33,761 nucleotides of DNA from Clostridia bacterium (lineage in GTDB: Bacteria > Bacillota > DSM-521 > Neomoorellales > JACIYF01): contig JACIYF010000018.1 in assembly GCA_014360065.1 (NCBI GenBank), positions 1 to 33,761 on the forward strand. Direction: 5' to 3'. The position numbers and the translations under genes are program-made. The notes beneath the pieces were generated by a model. That model saw only the letters and a program-made list of their open reading frames with translations, did no database searches and was not told where the DNA came from. Shown one piece after another: positions 1 through 5,771 of the stretch. Every line of letters starts with the position of its first letter. Position 1 is the stretch's first letter.

Positions 1-28
1 ATACCCTAGAGGAAGTAGGTGAGGGTAA

Positions 29-421
29 ATGAAGCTGGAACGCGGGGAAATATCCCTATTGGCAAACTTCTCCAACAGCAACGATGCTGAGCGAGCCCTA
101 AAGGAGATCAAGACTAAGGATTTAGGGGCAGCCCAGTTGGACCGTACCAGCCTTTACGGGGTAACCTCCGATACCGAGCTAAATAATCCCATTGCTGGGC
201 AAGCGGATACCAATACCGGACTCACTCTTTACTCAGCGGATCGAGACCAATGGCAAGACCTGGATGCCAGGATACTTATGAACGCGGATCCTTCGGCGGG
301 GGGAATGTCAGCCAACCGCAATTTCATCGGTGACAAGAGTTTCTTGTTGACTGTGGTTACCAAGGAACAAAATGTTAACCAGATTAAGGATATCATAGAA
401 AAACATGGCGGAAAAGTATAG
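29..421 (+). CDS. Conserved-looking protein of unknown function (130 aa)
   Basis: I cannot assign a function. The ATG is preceded by GGTGAGGG at about 18-25. The protein is soluble, with no signal peptide or membrane segment. It seems built of two similar beta-alpha units: residues about 8-28 (strand LLANF, then a helix) and about 104-128 (strand FLLTVV, then a helix ending in HGG). This resembles the small ferredoxin-like or ACT-like folds. The middle is polar and holds the segment ADPSAGGMS at about residues 86-94. It lies just upstream of a SASP gene in the same direction, so a spore-related role is possible, but that is guilt by association. From memory, similar proteins of unknown function occur in other spore-forming Clostridia; I could not check this. 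Confidence 0.75.
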   Translation: MKLERGEISLLANFSNSNDAERALKEIKTKDLGAAQLDRTSLYGVTSDTELNNPIAGQADTNTGLTLYSADRDQWQDLDARILMNADPSAGGMSANRNFIGDKSFLLTVVTKEQNVNQIKDIIEKHGGKV

Positions 422-441
422 GCAAACAATATATCATATGC

Positions 442-466
442 GTATAGCACGAATGCTATATTTTTA
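442..466 (+). terminator. Weak intrinsic terminator after the 130-aa gene
   Basis: The arms TATAGC (443-448) and GCTATA (455-460) pair around a 6-nt loop and are followed by a short T run (461-465). The stem is short and AT-rich, so termination would be weak. It lies about 20 nt past the stop codon and before the SASP promoter. Confidence 0.4.
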
Positions 467-468
467 CG

Positions 469-497
469 GCATAGAACTATAAGTGTGAGTAATACTA
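469..497 (+). promoter_or_regulatory. Probable sigma-G promoter of the SASP gene
   Basis: GCATA at 469-473 fits the sigma-G -35 pattern GYATR. AATACTA at 491-497 fits the -10 pattern CATnnTA except for its first base. The spacer is 17 nt. Transcription would start near 504, just before the ribosome binding site at 512-520. SASP genes are classic forespore sigma-G targets, so context supports the call. It is pattern matching by eye. Confidence 0.5.
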
Positions 498-527
498 TGG
501 ATACAACACAAAAAGGAGGTGAAAACG

Positions 528-776
528 GTGGGCCAAGGACAAAGAAGCAACCGGGTACTAATCCCAGAAGCGCGTGCGGCTATGGATCGTTTTAAGTACG
601 AAACTGCCAATGAAATCGGGGTAAACGTGCAAGCTGGTGATTACTGGGGTGACCTTCCCTCGCGTCAGTGCGGAGCCGTGGGAGGTCATATGGTGAGAAA
701 GATGATTCAGGCTTATGAGCAGCAATTGGCTGGAACCGCTGGAGCCGGGTTCGGTACCACGGCTGGTACCAGGTAG
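528..776 (+). CDS. Small acid-soluble spore protein, alpha/beta type (SASP)
   Basis: Alpha/beta-type SASPs coat spore DNA in the forespore, protect it from UV and other damage, and serve as an amino-acid store on outgrowth. The 82-aa product has the family layout: an N-terminal stretch RSNRVLIPEARAAMDRFKYE, then the segment ANEIGV, which fits the GPR cleavage consensus (T/N)-E-(I/F)-(A/G), then a C-terminal conserved block with GAVGGHMVRKMI. GTG at 528 is chosen because AAAGGAGGT (512-520) lies 7 nt upstream; an in-frame GTG at 519 is inside that ribosome binding site. A few Gly/Ala/Thr-rich residues extend the C-terminus. A terminator follows at 789-833. The gene for the protease that would degrade it, gpr, converges from the other side. 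Confidence 0.93.
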   Translation: MGQGQRSNRVLIPEARAAMDRFKYETANEIGVNVQAGDYWGDLPSRQCGAVGGHMVRKMIQAYEQQLAGTAGAGFGTTAGTR

Positions 777-788
777 CTAAGTACTCGA

Positions 789-833
789 GAGAAGCGGGCT
801 CTGATTGGGAGCCTGCTTCTCCACTTATCTTTT
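789..833 (+). terminator. Intrinsic terminator of the SASP gene
   Basis: A 13-bp stem pairs GAGAAGCGGGCTC (789-801) with GAGCCTGCTTCTC (809-821), with one G-T wobble and a 7-nt loop. It is followed by a T-rich stretch ending in TTTT at 830-833. It begins 13 nt after the SASP stop codon. There is no T run on the other strand, so it acts mainly on the plus strand. Confidence 0.75.
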
Positions 834-886
834 CCCGTACTCCAGCGGCCACGGTTAGTATAACCTTTTGATGCCATCCTAATTCC

Positions 887-1876
887 TCAACGAGGAAGCG
901 AGGCAGCCTGCTGGGCCGGCTGGTGTAAAGCTTGATTAAGTGCCGAAGCCACGATATCGGAAGTTCTTTCAATTAGGTCATCAATCTCCCTGGGGGTCAC
1001 GGTAAGAGATCCTCCAAAAGGTTGAAGCACTTGTTCGCTTACCCGTTGGACAGAATTTGGGTTAACCTGCGAGGCGAGCATTGGTGACATGCGAGCTAGT
1101 TGCTGCAGTGCTTGATAAATGATTACTCCTGCACTTACTACAGTGGGGATACCTATAGCGATTACTGGAGCTCCTAGCGTTTCTTGGTTGATACCCGTAC
1201 GGTAGTTACCCACTCCCGATCCCGGGTTAATGCCGGTATTAGAAATCTGGATGGTAGAAGCAATCCGGTTTAGGTCACCCGCAGCCAATGCATCAACGGC
1301 TATCACTAGCGCCGGTTTAATGTCGTTAACCACTCCTTTGACGATTTCTGCGGTTTCAATTCCTGTCAACCCCAATACCCCGGGAGCAATAGCGCTTACC
1401 ATGCGCAAGCCAGGGGTGACCACTTGCGGGGCATACTGAAAGAGGTGGCGGGTAACTACCACGGAATCCGTAACCTTTGGCCCTAGAGCGTCGGGGGTAG
1501 CCTGCCAATTGCCTAGACCGACAACCAAAATGCCAGCTTGGACGGGGAGGTTTAACGGGGCCATCAGCTGCCTTATGAGGTTGCTTAAAGCGTCGATAAT
1601 TTGGTCGTGAACTTCAGGGTTATCCTCCCGCAAGGCTGGAGCCTCCAAAGTGATGTAGGTGCCGGGAGGTCGACCTAGCGCCTGGGCCCCAGCTTGATTC
1701 AGGATGGTGATGGTGGTAATAGTTCCAAATGGTAGTTGCTGTTTGTCTTCCTTGACGCCGGGGATTTCCCTTCGCGTAGCTCCCCGTAAGAGATCATGGG
1801 CCTCCAAAGCCAGATCCAAATTAATCCCCAACAACTGGTATACGGACAACTGATCTATGCCAACCTGATTTTCCAC
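887..1876 (-). CDS. gpr: Germination protease GPR (A25 family)
   Basis: GPR is made in the forespore as an inactive zymogen, processes itself, and on germination cuts SASPs to release amino acids. The protein carries the hallmark blocks of the family: VGLGNWQATPDALGP near residue 125, TRHLFQYAP, a PGVLGLTGIET block, VIAVDALAAGDLNRI, and the Ser/Gly-rich TIQISNTGINPGSGVGN. The C-terminal VTPREIDDLIERTSDIVA block is also typical. The N-terminal LDLALEA region corresponds to where the propeptide is removed in Bacillus enzymes. Start: GTG at 1876 has a G-rich AAGGGTGGG just upstream; another in-frame GTG at 1885 would add three residues. It converges on the SASP gene that encodes its substrate. 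At about 329 aa it is a little shorter than the Bacillus enzyme. Confidence 0.95.
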   Translation of the reverse strand: MENQVGIDQLSVYQLLGINLDLALEAHDLLRGATRREIPGVKEDKQQLPFGTITTITILNQAGAQALGRPPGTYITLEAPALREDNPEVHDQIIDALSNLIRQLMAPLNLPVQAGILVVGLGNWQATPDALGPKVTDSVVVTRHLFQYAPQVVTPGLRMVSAIAPGVLGLTGIETAEIVKGVVNDIKPALVIAVDALAAGDLNRIASTIQISNTGINPGSGVGNYRTGINQETLGAPVIAIGIPTVVSAGVIIYQALQQLARMSPMLASQVNPNSVQRVSEQVLQPFGGSLTVTPREIDDLIERTSDIVASALNQALHQPAQQAASLPR

Positions 1877-1937
1877 GTAACCCACCCTTCTTAATCCTGA
1901 GCTCTGGGCTTATGATAAGCGAAAACTTTGGATTTTA

Positions 1938-1946
1938 TGCTATAAT
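1938..1946 (+). promoter_or_regulatory. Extended -10 promoter for the 55-aa Cys-pair protein
   Basis: TGCTATAAT at 1938-1946 is a perfect extended -10 element (TGn-TATAAT). I see no good -35 hexamer at the right spacing, which extended -10 promoters tolerate. The start would fall near 1953, about 35 nt before the ATG at 1988. The element lies in the divergent gap with gpr. Confidence 0.55.
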
Positions 1947-1987
1947 TAGCCCAAGGCAACAAAATACAATCTCGGGAGTTTGCGTCC

Positions 1988-2155
1988 ATGGAAGCTAAAT
2001 GCAGGATTTGTGGTTCCACCATAGATTTACCTAAGACCCATAAGGATTATCAAAAACTGGCCCAAAACCCTAAAGCTAGCTATATATGCGAAACCTGCCA
2101 AAAGAGGTTGATGCATCAAGCCCAGCGCTTACAAAAGGTGCCCAAGCCCCTGTAA
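1988..2155 (+). CDS. Small two-CxxC protein, YlaI/DUF2197-like (55 aa)
   Basis: A short gene starting at ATG 1988, with GGGAG at 1974-1978 as a weak ribosome binding site. The protein has CRIC at residues 5-8 and CETC at 34-37, a spacing typical of a small zinc ribbon, followed by a basic helix (QKRLMHQAQRLQKV). The layout (CxxC near the N-terminus, a YxC-x-x-C pair about 27 residues later, basic tail) resembles Bacillus YlaI (DUF2197), whose function is unknown. A metal-binding or nucleic-acid-binding role is inference only. It stands alone between an extended -10 promoter and a strong hairpin at 2184-2214, so it looks like its own transcription unit. Confidence 0.7.
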   Translation: MEAKCRICGSTIDLPKTHKDYQKLAQNPKASYICETCQKRLMHQAQRLQKVPKPL

Positions 2156-2183
2156 CATAAGTAAGCGTGAAAATGTCCTTAAA

Positions 2184-2214
2184 AAGTAAGTGGGGCTTTT
2201 CGCCCCACTTACTT
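2184..2214. terminator. Perfect 13-bp hairpin, terminator-like
   Basis: The arms AAGTAAGTGGGGC (2184-2196) and GCCCCACTTACTT (2202-2214) pair perfectly around TTTTC. Read on the plus strand no T run follows (GGGAGAGG). Read on the minus strand the hairpin runs into TTTTTAAGG, so canonical termination would act on leftward transcription, toward gpr. It may still end or stabilise the upstream 55-aa mRNA. Confidence 0.6.
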
Positions 2215-2227
2215 GGGAGAGGAGAAA

Positions 2228-2303
2228 CCGGAGGAAGAGCTCATGGGGGAGGGTTATTTTGAAATAACCACTAAGCTCTTCGGTAAAGCCATTTTGCTTT
2301 ACC
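2228..2303 (+). other. Nested hairpin cluster before rsmD
   Basis: GAAGAGCT (2234-2241) pairs with AGCTCTTC (2274-2281), and CCG (2228-2230) can extend the stem with CGG (2281-2283). Inside it, GGTTATT (2252-2258) pairs with AATAACC (2263-2269) around a TTGA loop. Directly after it, GGTAAAGC (2282-2289) pairs with GCTTTACC (2296-2303) around a 6-nt loop. The last two stems share one or two bases at 2282-2283. No start codon with coding potential lies here, so a structured leader or small RNA is possible; I do not recognise a known class. Confidence 0.45.
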
Positions 2304-2368
2304 AAGCACTATTATGGACATTGTTTTGAGATAATATACCTGCTTAGCAAATATTTATGAGGTTAATT

Positions 2369-2953
2369 ATGAAGGTTACAGGTGGAGAGTTTCGCGGAAG
2401 AATGCTCCGGAGTTTGGGTGGTCACGAGCTTAGGCCCACCTCGGCGCGGGTTCGGGAAGCGGTATTTAACATCGTTGGCACCGGGATCAGGGAGGCTCGC
2501 GTTTTAGATCTTTTCGCGGGAACCGGTATAATGGGCATAGAAGCGCTGAGCCGGGGAGCGAAAATCAGCGTATTTGTTGAGAGTTATCCTGAGGCAGTCC
2601 GAGTAATAAGGGAAAACCTGGCCAAAGTTGGCTGTCTTGGCCGAGCTCGGATCTACCACTCAGACGTACTTAGGGGCCTCGCTACTTTACACCACCAAGG
2701 GCAAGTATTTGACTTTATCTACATTGATCCGCCTTACAAAAGCGACTTGTATTTACAGGTCATGGATGCAATCGGCAAGCTAGAGCTTCTTTCTCCCGAG
2801 GGGAGAGTGATAATTGAAGCTGACAAGCGGAGGCATTTTCCCGACCAAATAGGATGCTTGACAAGCCAAGGTATTTATGGATATGGGGATACAGTGATCA
2901 AGTTGTACGTTCAAGATAAAGAAGGTGGTGACGCCAACGGTGGAGATCAATGA
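2369..2953 (+). CDS. rsmD: 16S rRNA (guanine-966-N2)-methyltransferase RsmD
   Basis: RsmD methylates G966 (E. coli numbering) of 16S rRNA during 30S assembly, using S-adenosylmethionine. The sequence shows the family's N-terminal GEFRGRML and LRPTSARVREAVFNI blocks, the SAM-binding motif VLDLFAGTGIMGIEALSRGA, and the catalytic DPPY within IYIDPPY. The length of 194 aa is typical. ATG at 2369 is chosen because GAGG at 2359-2362 sits 6 nt upstream and the family usually begins with M-(K/R)-V-x-x-G-x-x-(K/R)-G. An upstream in-frame ATG at 2357 has no ribosome binding site. It overlaps the start of the next gene. coaD usually follows rsmD but is not here. Confidence 0.94.
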   Translation: MKVTGGEFRGRMLRSLGGHELRPTSARVREAVFNIVGTGIREARVLDLFAGTGIMGIEALSRGAKISVFVESYPEAVRVIRENLAKVGCLGRARIYHSDVLRGLATLHHQGQVFDFIYIDPPYKSDLYLQVMDAIGKLELLSPEGRVIIEADKRRHFPDQIGCLTSQGIYGYGDTVIKLYVQDKEGGDANGGDQ

Positions 2954-3416
2954 GTTGCTTGACCGGCTGGAAAAATGTCTGTCGGGCGGCGGAAAGGTTC
3001 CTTTTACCAATAAGTCCATGGTCAATGTGGAGGAATGCTTGGAAGTCTTGGATCAGATTCGGGCTGCTTTACCCACTGAAATTCGGGAGGCCCAGTACAT
3101 TCTTCGCGAACGGGAGAAGGTGTTGGCTGAAGCCAGGCAGGAAGCCGAGAAGATTAAAAACCTCACCCAGGCGCAAGTAGAAAAGCTATTGGAAGAGAAT
3201 GCGTTGACCAAAGAAGCTAAGGATAAGGCGGACAAAATTTTAAGCAAAGCTCAGCAAGTGGCGCAGGAGATTCGCCAAGGAGCTAACCAATATGCCGATG
3301 ATTTGTTGGCAAAACTGGAGATCCATTTGGAAAAAACCCTAGCTGTGGTCAAGCGGGGGCGCCAAGAGCTGGAAGGCAGTAGCCCCATGGGGGGCAACGC
3401 CCGGGAAAGCGCCTAG
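2940..3416 (+). CDS. Coiled-coil protein of unknown function (about 158 aa)
   Basis: From about residue 45 onward the protein is a long charged helix: runs such as REREKVLAEARQEAEKIKN and KAKDKADKILSKAQQVA-like repeats rich in Glu, Lys, Ala and Gln. This predicts an extended coiled coil, like the stalk subunit of ATP synthases or DivIVA-type proteins. Similar genes next to coaD or ylbJ are often labelled ATPase in Clostridia, but no nucleotide-binding motif is visible, so that name is not supported. GTG at 2940 is preferred because AAGGTGGTGA (2922-2931) resembles an extended ribosome binding site; GTGs at 2925 and 2928 are inside that site. It overlaps the end of rsmD by 14 nt. Its stop shares CTAG with the convergent ylbJ stop. 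Confidence 0.8.
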   Translation: MEINELLDRLEKCLSGGGKVPFTNKSMVNVEECLEVLDQIRAALPTEIREAQYILREREKVLAEARQEAEKIKNLTQAQVEKLLEENALTKEAKDKADKILSKAQQVAQEIRQGANQYADDLLAKLEIHLEKTLAVVKRGRQELEGSSPMGGNARESA

Positions 3417-4594
3417 AACCTGAGTCGCCGGGAAATGTACAGCCAAGATACTGCACCCCTTAGGTAGTTTATAAACCCTATGAACGCTAGGACTGCTAGT
3501 GCGGTTACAAGCAGAGCCAAGGAGGCTAAGGCCCAGTACCAAGCATGAAAAATGGGTACATAAGTCCCGACTGGCTGGGCAACTGTTGGAAGCAAAACTA
3601 GCATTAGCCCGAAGGAAATCACGGCATGGGCTAAGCGGGTCAGCAGGAAGGGCCATAGACGGATATCAGTTCCGCTAATGGCGCTAGCTACCTGAGCATG
3701 GATGGATATTCCTCCCCAGCCCAGGATCATCACAATGGATAGTAGTTTTTGCGTCAGATTCGTTCCCGCGGTTGCGACTGCCTTGCAACCCAATGTAATC
3801 TCGAAAAGTCCTGTTGCCAAAGCCTGGGATAGATCCGGGTGGAAACCCAAACCCATGGCTATCTGGCTTAGCGGCAGGGAGATAACGTGGAGAATCCCGG
3901 TCAGACGTAGGCTCTCGAGAATTACTGCAAACAAGGTAATAAAGGCACCAATATTGGCTAAAGATCGTAGGGAAGCCAGGGCGGCTTCGGTTAATAGCTG
4001 ACCCACGGGGCTTTGGTTGGACAAGACTTCGCTGAGCGCGGCGGCCAACCTAGGCTGGGCAGACGTTTGGGGACGATTTTGACGGCCATGAAAGCGGAGC
4101 AAAAACAAACCCAAGGTTAAATTGGCCAAATAATGACAGGCACCTACGAGCACCCCTGCTTGGGGATTGCCCAGCATTCCCGTACCTACAGCCCCAAAAA
4201 CAAAGAGGGGACTAGCATTGCTAGTGAAGCTCATCAGCTTCTCGGCTTCGGTGCGGGTGAGAAGGCCATCCTTTCTTAGCTTGGCAGTAAGGATTGAACC
4301 GATGGGAGCTCCCGAGGTAAAGCCAACCAATACTACTAGAGCTGCTGTGCCTGGCAATGCAAATAACAATTGCATGAACGGTTCAAGTAAGAATCCAAGT
4401 AATTTGACTATACCCATTTTCATCAGTAGTTCCGAGGTGATCATAAAAGGTAGCAGGGCTGGAAGCACGATATCCCACCAGACCTTCAAGCCCTGCCGGG
4501 AAGCATGGAAGATCTCGTGGGGATGAGCAAACATGATAGTGGCCAGAAAAACCCAAAAGGCAGCACGAGCGATTTGGGCTATCGTCTTTGGCAA
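3413..4594 (-). CDS. ylbJ: Sporulation integral membrane protein YlbJ (SpoVV)
   Basis: YlbJ/SpoVV is made in the mother cell, sits in the outer forespore membrane and is needed to move dipicolinic acid into the forespore. The 393-aa protein is polytopic with roughly eight to ten hydrophobic segments and has the nucleoside-recognition (gate) domain signatures: VLPALLPFMITSELLMKMGI near residue 43, GFTSGAPIGS near 93, and FTSNASPLFVFGAVGTGMLG near 122. The start is TTG at 4594-4592, with a GGGGGG stretch 8-9 nt upstream on the minus strand. In Bacillus it lies in the same ylbH-coaD-ylbJ neighbourhood, but transcribed in the same direction; here it points the other way. I could not find a convincing sigma-E promoter upstream. 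Confidence 0.9.
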   Translation of the reverse strand: MPKTIAQIARAAFWVFLATIMFAHPHEIFHASRQGLKVWWDIVLPALLPFMITSELLMKMGIVKLLGFLLEPFMQLLFALPGTAALVVLVGFTSGAPIGSILTAKLRKDGLLTRTEAEKLMSFTSNASPLFVFGAVGTGMLGNPQAGVLVGACHYLANLTLGLFLLRFHGRQNRPQTSAQPRLAAALSEVLSNQSPVGQLLTEAALASLRSLANIGAFITLFAVILESLRLTGILHVISLPLSQIAMGLGFHPDLSQALATGLFEITLGCKAVATAGTNLTQKLLSIVMILGWGGISIHAQVASAISGTDIRLWPFLLTRLAHAVISFGLMLVLLPTVAQPVGTYVPIFHAWYWALASLALLVTALAVLAFIGFINYLRGAVSWLYISRRLRF

Positions 4595-4707
4595 CCTGGC
4601 TTGCCCCCCGTTTCTTTAGATCATATGCCTAGGCAAAACTGAGTAGACGCTTGCAAGAATTCGCTAGCTCTGGTGCTGGGCAGGGGTAGTTAGAAACCGC
4701 GCATTCC

Positions 4708-4737
4708 TTGACAGGCCATAGTAGCCTTACCTATAAT
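4708..4737 (+). promoter_or_regulatory. Consensus sigma-A promoter of yceD-rpmF
   Basis: TTGACA (4708-4713) and TATAAT (4732-4737) are both perfect hexamers with an 18-nt spacer. Transcription would begin near 4744, giving a leader of about 23 nt before yceD. This is the best housekeeping promoter I see in the window and fits strong expression of a ribosomal-protein operon. Confidence 0.85.
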
Positions 4738-4766
4738 AAGTGAGGTTTTATCAAGGAGGACTATCA

Positions 4767-5321
4767 ATGTCGGCGAGGATCCCCGTGGCTGGAATGCTTG
4801 CCGGTGGGCAAGGGCAGCTTAACGTGCTAGTTTCAGCCAAGCTCGACTTGCACGAAGTAAATGGCAGCAGCATATTAATGCTCGAGCCTTTGCAGGGCGA
4901 GGTTCAAGTGAGGAAGGAAGGCCGGCTAATCGTAGTTACAGGTACTTTGCGTACCAAGGTTGAGCTTGCTTGTGGCCGGTGCCTTGAACCTGTAACTGTT
5001 CCGCTGTCGGTTGATTACCGGGAGGCTTTCTACCGCGAGGGCGAATGGGAGCTAGTAAAAAGTACGGCCGAAACTCTTGGGTTTAGTGGCGGTGACGAGG
5101 TTCATCCCTTTAAAGGAGATACCATCGATCTCAGCCAGTCTTTAACCGCTTCGCTAATGCTCAATTTACCGATGAAGGTGTTGTGCCGAGAGGACTGCCG
5201 CGGGTTGTGTCCTATGTGTGGCACCAACCTAAACCGGGGAAACTGTGACTGTAGTCATGAAGAGCTGGACCCTCGGCTGGCAACCCTACGCCAGTTGTTG
5301 GGCAGGGAGCTGGAGAGCTAG
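4767..5321 (+). CDS. yceD: YceD/DUF177 family rRNA-accumulation protein
   Basis: YceD (YlbN in Bacillus) proteins are linked to 23S rRNA accumulation and are almost always encoded just before rpmF, as here. The 184-aa protein has the family pattern: the first Cys pair CGRC near residue 74, an acidic central part, and a C-terminal cluster CREDCRGLCPMCGTN followed by NCDC, then DPRLATLRQLL. The Cys pairs suggest metal binding. ATG at 4767 is chosen because AAGGAGG (4753-4759) lies 7 nt upstream; an earlier in-frame GTG at 4740 lies near the predicted transcription start. A 157-nt gap with a small hairpin separates it from rpmF. The molecular activity of the family is unknown. Confidence 0.9.
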   Translation: MSARIPVAGMLAGGQGQLNVLVSAKLDLHEVNGSSILMLEPLQGEVQVRKEGRLIVVTGTLRTKVELACGRCLEPVTVPLSVDYREAFYREGEWELVKSTAETLGFSGGDEVHPFKGDTIDLSQSLTASLMLNLPMKVLCREDCRGLCPMCGTNLNRGNCDCSHEELDPRLATLRQLLGRELES

Positions 5322-5419
5322 TATCTGTGGGGTCACGCTGCGGAACTGCAGAGAAAATCCCGCAGGAGTGTTCGGTATTTAGTCTCGAGGTGACTTAGTG
5401 CTATACGTGGCAGCAAGTC

Positions 5420-5439
5420 GGTGCTGAAGGATCAGCGCC
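5420..5439 (+). other. Small hairpin in the yceD-rpmF gap
   Basis: GGTGCTGA (5420-5427) pairs with TCAGCGCC (5432-5439), with one G-T wobble and an AGGA loop. It lies about 40 nt before the rpmF start. It could be a processing or regulatory element; nothing else in the 157-nt gap is recognised. Confidence 0.3.
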
Positions 5440-5478
5440 CCAGCCGGAAGTATATGCTTTTCTGGAGGAGAATGAAAA

Positions 5479-5658
5479 ATGGGTGTACCTAAGAGGAGAC
5501 AATCACGCGCAAGAAAAAACCAGAGACGTTCTATTGTTAGCAGGGTAGGAGCCCCCAAGTTGGTAGAATGCCCACAATGTCACGGGCTTAAACTGCCGCA
5601 CCGTGTATGCCCCAACTGTGGTTTTTACAAGGAACGCGAAGTCCTTCAGGTTAAATAG
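5479..5658 (+). CDS. rpmF: 50S ribosomal protein L32
   Basis: L32 is a small basic protein of the large ribosomal subunit. The 59-aa product begins MGVPKRRQSRARKNQRRS, the classic L32 N-terminus, and carries the zinc-binding pairs CPQC and CPNC (residues about 31-34 and 44-47), so this is the zinc-containing form. ATG 5479 follows GGAGG (5464-5468) with a 10-nt spacer. It is the second gene of the yceD-rpmF unit and is followed by a terminator at 5676-5708. The C-terminal YKEREVLQVK is also typical. Confidence 0.97.
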   Translation: MGVPKRRQSRARKNQRRSIVSRVGAPKLVECPQCHGLKLPHRVCPNCGFYKEREVLQVK

Positions 5659-5675
5659 AATAAGATCCAATTATG

Positions 5676-5708
5676 GAATAAGCTGGCGTAAACTGGCTTA
5701 TTCTTTTT
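5676..5708 (+). terminator. Intrinsic terminator after rpmF
   Basis: GAATAAGC (5676-5683) pairs with GCTTATTC (5696-5703) around a 12-nt loop, followed directly by TTTTT (5704-5708). It separates the yceD-rpmF unit from the fapR promoter that begins at 5711. Confidence 0.8.
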
Positions 5709-5710
5709 AC

Positions 5711-5739
5711 TTGTCAATTAGTACCTGGTACCTTATACT
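5711..5739 (+). promoter_or_regulatory. Sigma-A promoter of the fapR operon
   Basis: TTGTCA (5711-5716) and TATACT (5734-5739) are each one base off consensus, with an ideal 17-nt spacer. The predicted start is near 5746, about 26 nt before fapR. The whole spacer is covered by the FapR-like operator, so repressor and RNA polymerase would compete. Confidence 0.75.
5718..5734 (+). promoter_or_regulatory. FapR-like operator
   Basis: The 17-bp element from 5718, TTAGTACCTGGTACCTT, closely matches the FapR operator as I recall it (an inverted repeat of the form TTAGTACCTGnTACTAA), with three differences at the right end. It lies exactly between the -35 and -10 of the fapR promoter. This fits FapR autoregulation relieved by malonyl-CoA. 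The consensus is from memory. Confidence 0.75.
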
Positions 5740-5771
5740 ACTACTAATACCTGCCTTTATAAGGTGTGACC

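Noticed and set aside
592-972. 126-codon minus-strand frame over the SASP gene and terminator
   Set aside because: It lies antisense to a clear SASP gene, spans its terminator and has no family features.
3702-4526. Plus-strand frames opposite ylbJ
   Set aside because: They mirror a conserved membrane-protein gene on the minus strand and show no protein features of their own.
4610-4640. Sigma-E promoter for ylbJ on the minus strand (CATATGAT as -10)
   Set aside because: The -10-like element is there, but no acceptable -35 lies at the right spacing.
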